From positions 1 to 5,343 of the forward strand of contig CAJPSG010000103.1 of the NCBI GenBank assembly GCA_905373195.1: 5,343 bases of DNA. Reading direction: 5' to 3'. Shown here piece after piece: positions 4,758 to 5,343 of this stretch. Position numbers and translations under genes: made by a program. The notes beneath the pieces are model-generated. The model was not told the origin of the DNA, made no database searches, and saw only the letters and a program-made list of their open reading frames with translations. The stretch is from Kingella oralis (lineage in GTDB: Bacteria > Pseudomonadota > Gammaproteobacteria > Burkholderiales > Neisseriaceae). Every line of letters begins with the position of its first letter. The first letter of the stretch is position 1.

Positions 4758-4769
4758 TTCAGGCTGCCT
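4758..4769 (-). repeat. Exact uptake sequence abutting the pilU stop codon
   Basis: Exact TTCAGGCTGCCT on the plus strand, one base from the pilU TAA (4771-4773). It is preceded by CCGTTTT, the same left flank seen at other copies. It has no close partner, although it is complementary to 4693-4704 across a loop of about 50 bases. Confidence 0.88.
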
Positions 4770-4770
4770 C

Positions 4771-5343
4771 TTATTTCGCCTCTTCGCCCTCTTCGGGTTT
4801 CTCATAATCCATTAACGACAAACCATCCAGCGAGCCATCTTCACCTGCCGTGCCGTTTTTCTTGCTGTTCAGCTTGATTTGCAAGCGCAGGTCGTTTTCC
4901 GAATCGGCATTGCGCAGCGCATCTTCGTAGGAAATCATGTCGGCTTCGTATAGGTCAAACAAGGCTTGGTCAAAGGTTTGCATGCCGATGTCGCGCGATT
5001 TTGCCATGATGTCTTTGATGCCATGCACCTCGCCATGCAAAATCAATTCGGAAATCAAGGGCGAGTTCAACAAAATTTCCACCGCCGCGCTGCGCCCTTT
5101 GCCTGTTTTGCGCGGGATAAGCCGTTGCGAAATAAAGCCTTTTAGATTAAGCGACAAATCGGTGAGCAACTGCGTGCGGCGTTCCTCGGGGAAAAAGTTG
5201 ATGATGCGGTCAAGTGCTTGGTTGGAATTGTTGGCGTGCAGCGTTGCCATGCACAAATGCCCTGTTTCGGCAAACGCCAGCGCGTAATCCATCGTTTCGC
5301 GGTCGCGGATTTCGCCAATCAAAATCACATCGGGAGCTTGGCG
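4771..5343 (-). CDS. pilU: Type IV pilus retraction ATPase PilU, C-terminal part (5' end outside window)
   Basis: C-terminal 190 residues of a PilT/PilU-family secretion ATPase acting at the cytoplasmic base of the type IV pilus; PilU supports PilT in pilus retraction, twitching and DNA uptake. The visible part starts at the Walker B region (DVILIGE, then IRDRETMD). It continues with the His box TGHLCMATLHAN, the FPEERR segment and QRLIPRKTGKGR. The helical C-terminal domain carries MQTFDQALFDLY and the DALRNADSENDLRLQIKL stretch. The tail after it is about 35 residues, acidic (ends EEGEEAK), and favours PilU over PilT. An apparent start at the GTG of 5328 is not real: the frame stays open to the window edge and that valine is the V of the Walker B strand. 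The Walker A motif lies outside the window. The stop is one base from an exact uptake sequence (4758-4769). The gene converges on hemN across a repeat-rich gap. Confidence 0.92.
   Translation of the reverse strand, partial: RQAPDVILIGEIRDRETMDYALAFAETGHLCMATLHANNSNQALDRIINFFPEERRTQLLTDLSLNLKGFISQRLIPRKTGKGRSAAVEILLNSPLISELILHGEVHGIKDIMAKSRDIGMQTFDQALFDLYEADMISYEDALRNADSENDLRLQIKLNSKKNGTAGEDGSLDGLSLMDYEKPEEGEEAK

Larger units (their letters stand above)
4429..4770. other. 342-bp gene-free convergent gap between hemN and pilU
   Basis: No coding frame or RNA gene is supported here. The gap contains three uptake-sequence hairpins, a single uptake sequence against the pilU stop and one small hairpin. 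That makes six exact and one near-exact 12-mers in about 320 bases. The stretch 4592-4665 between the second and third hairpin groups shows nothing recognisable. Confidence 0.8.

Noticed and set aside
4441..4770. CRISPR array or insertion-sequence ends from the repeated motif
   Set aside because: The repeats are 12-mers in inverted pairs with irregular short spacers and no equal-length spacers, transposase or target duplication. They are uptake sequences.
5326..5328. Start of the pilus ATPase gene at a GTG
   Set aside because: The frame stays open to the window edge (R-Q-A-P-D before it) and this valine is part of the Walker B strand, so the gene is cut by the window.
1..5343. A novel defence, toxin-antitoxin, phage or biosynthetic system
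   Set aside because: All five genes belong to known core families and there is no unexplained long coding frame, integrase, RNA gene or compositional break.

Overview
The window comes from a Neisseriaceae genome, most likely Kingella or a close relative. The strongest evidence is the 12-mer AGGCAGCCTGAA (reverse complement TTCAGGCTGCCT), which occurs 15 times exactly and at least 7 more times with one mismatch in 5.3 kb. From memory, this is the 'AG-kingDUS' dialect of the DNA uptake sequence used by several Kingella species, and it differs from the classical meningococcal/gonococcal ATGCCGTCTGAA. The proteins (an FNR with neisserial-type sequence, HemN, PilU, a PlsC-type acyltransferase and a DUF2167 protein) fit a naturally competent, piliated, facultatively anaerobic beta-proteobacterium.

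Layout. 56-847 (+): a PlsC-family lysophospholipid acyltransferase. 848-1032: a convergent gap with two uptake-sequence hairpins. 1033-2019 (-): a secreted/membrane-anchored DUF2167 protein whose sigma-70-like promoter is partly built from an uptake-sequence hairpin at 2064-2097. 2158-2889 (-): an FNR-type oxygen-sensing regulator with all four [4Fe-4S] cysteine ligands. 2890-3024: a divergent control region with FNR-like boxes and a perfect 16-bp palindrome. 3025-4428 (+): hemN, the oxygen-independent coproporphyrinogen III oxidase. 4429-4770: a 342-bp gene-free convergent gap holding three uptake-sequence hairpins. 4771-5343 (-): the C-terminal part of pilU, the accessory type IV pilus retraction ATPase, running off the right edge.

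How the parts relate. fnr and hemN are divergently transcribed and functionally linked: FNR senses low oxygen, and HemN makes haem when the oxygen-dependent enzyme HemF cannot work. pilU and the dense uptake sequences both belong to transformation biology, because type IV pilus retraction takes up DNA carrying the uptake sequence. The acyltransferase and DUF2167 genes show no evident tie to the others.

I found no unknown defence, mobile or CRISPR system. This is ordinary core genome. The points worth a second look are regulatory or repeat-based: a promoter whose -35 lies in an uptake-sequence arm, the divergent fnr/hemN operator region, an Asn at the FNR position equivalent to E. coli Asp154, and the uniform outward orientation of the uptake-sequence pairs.
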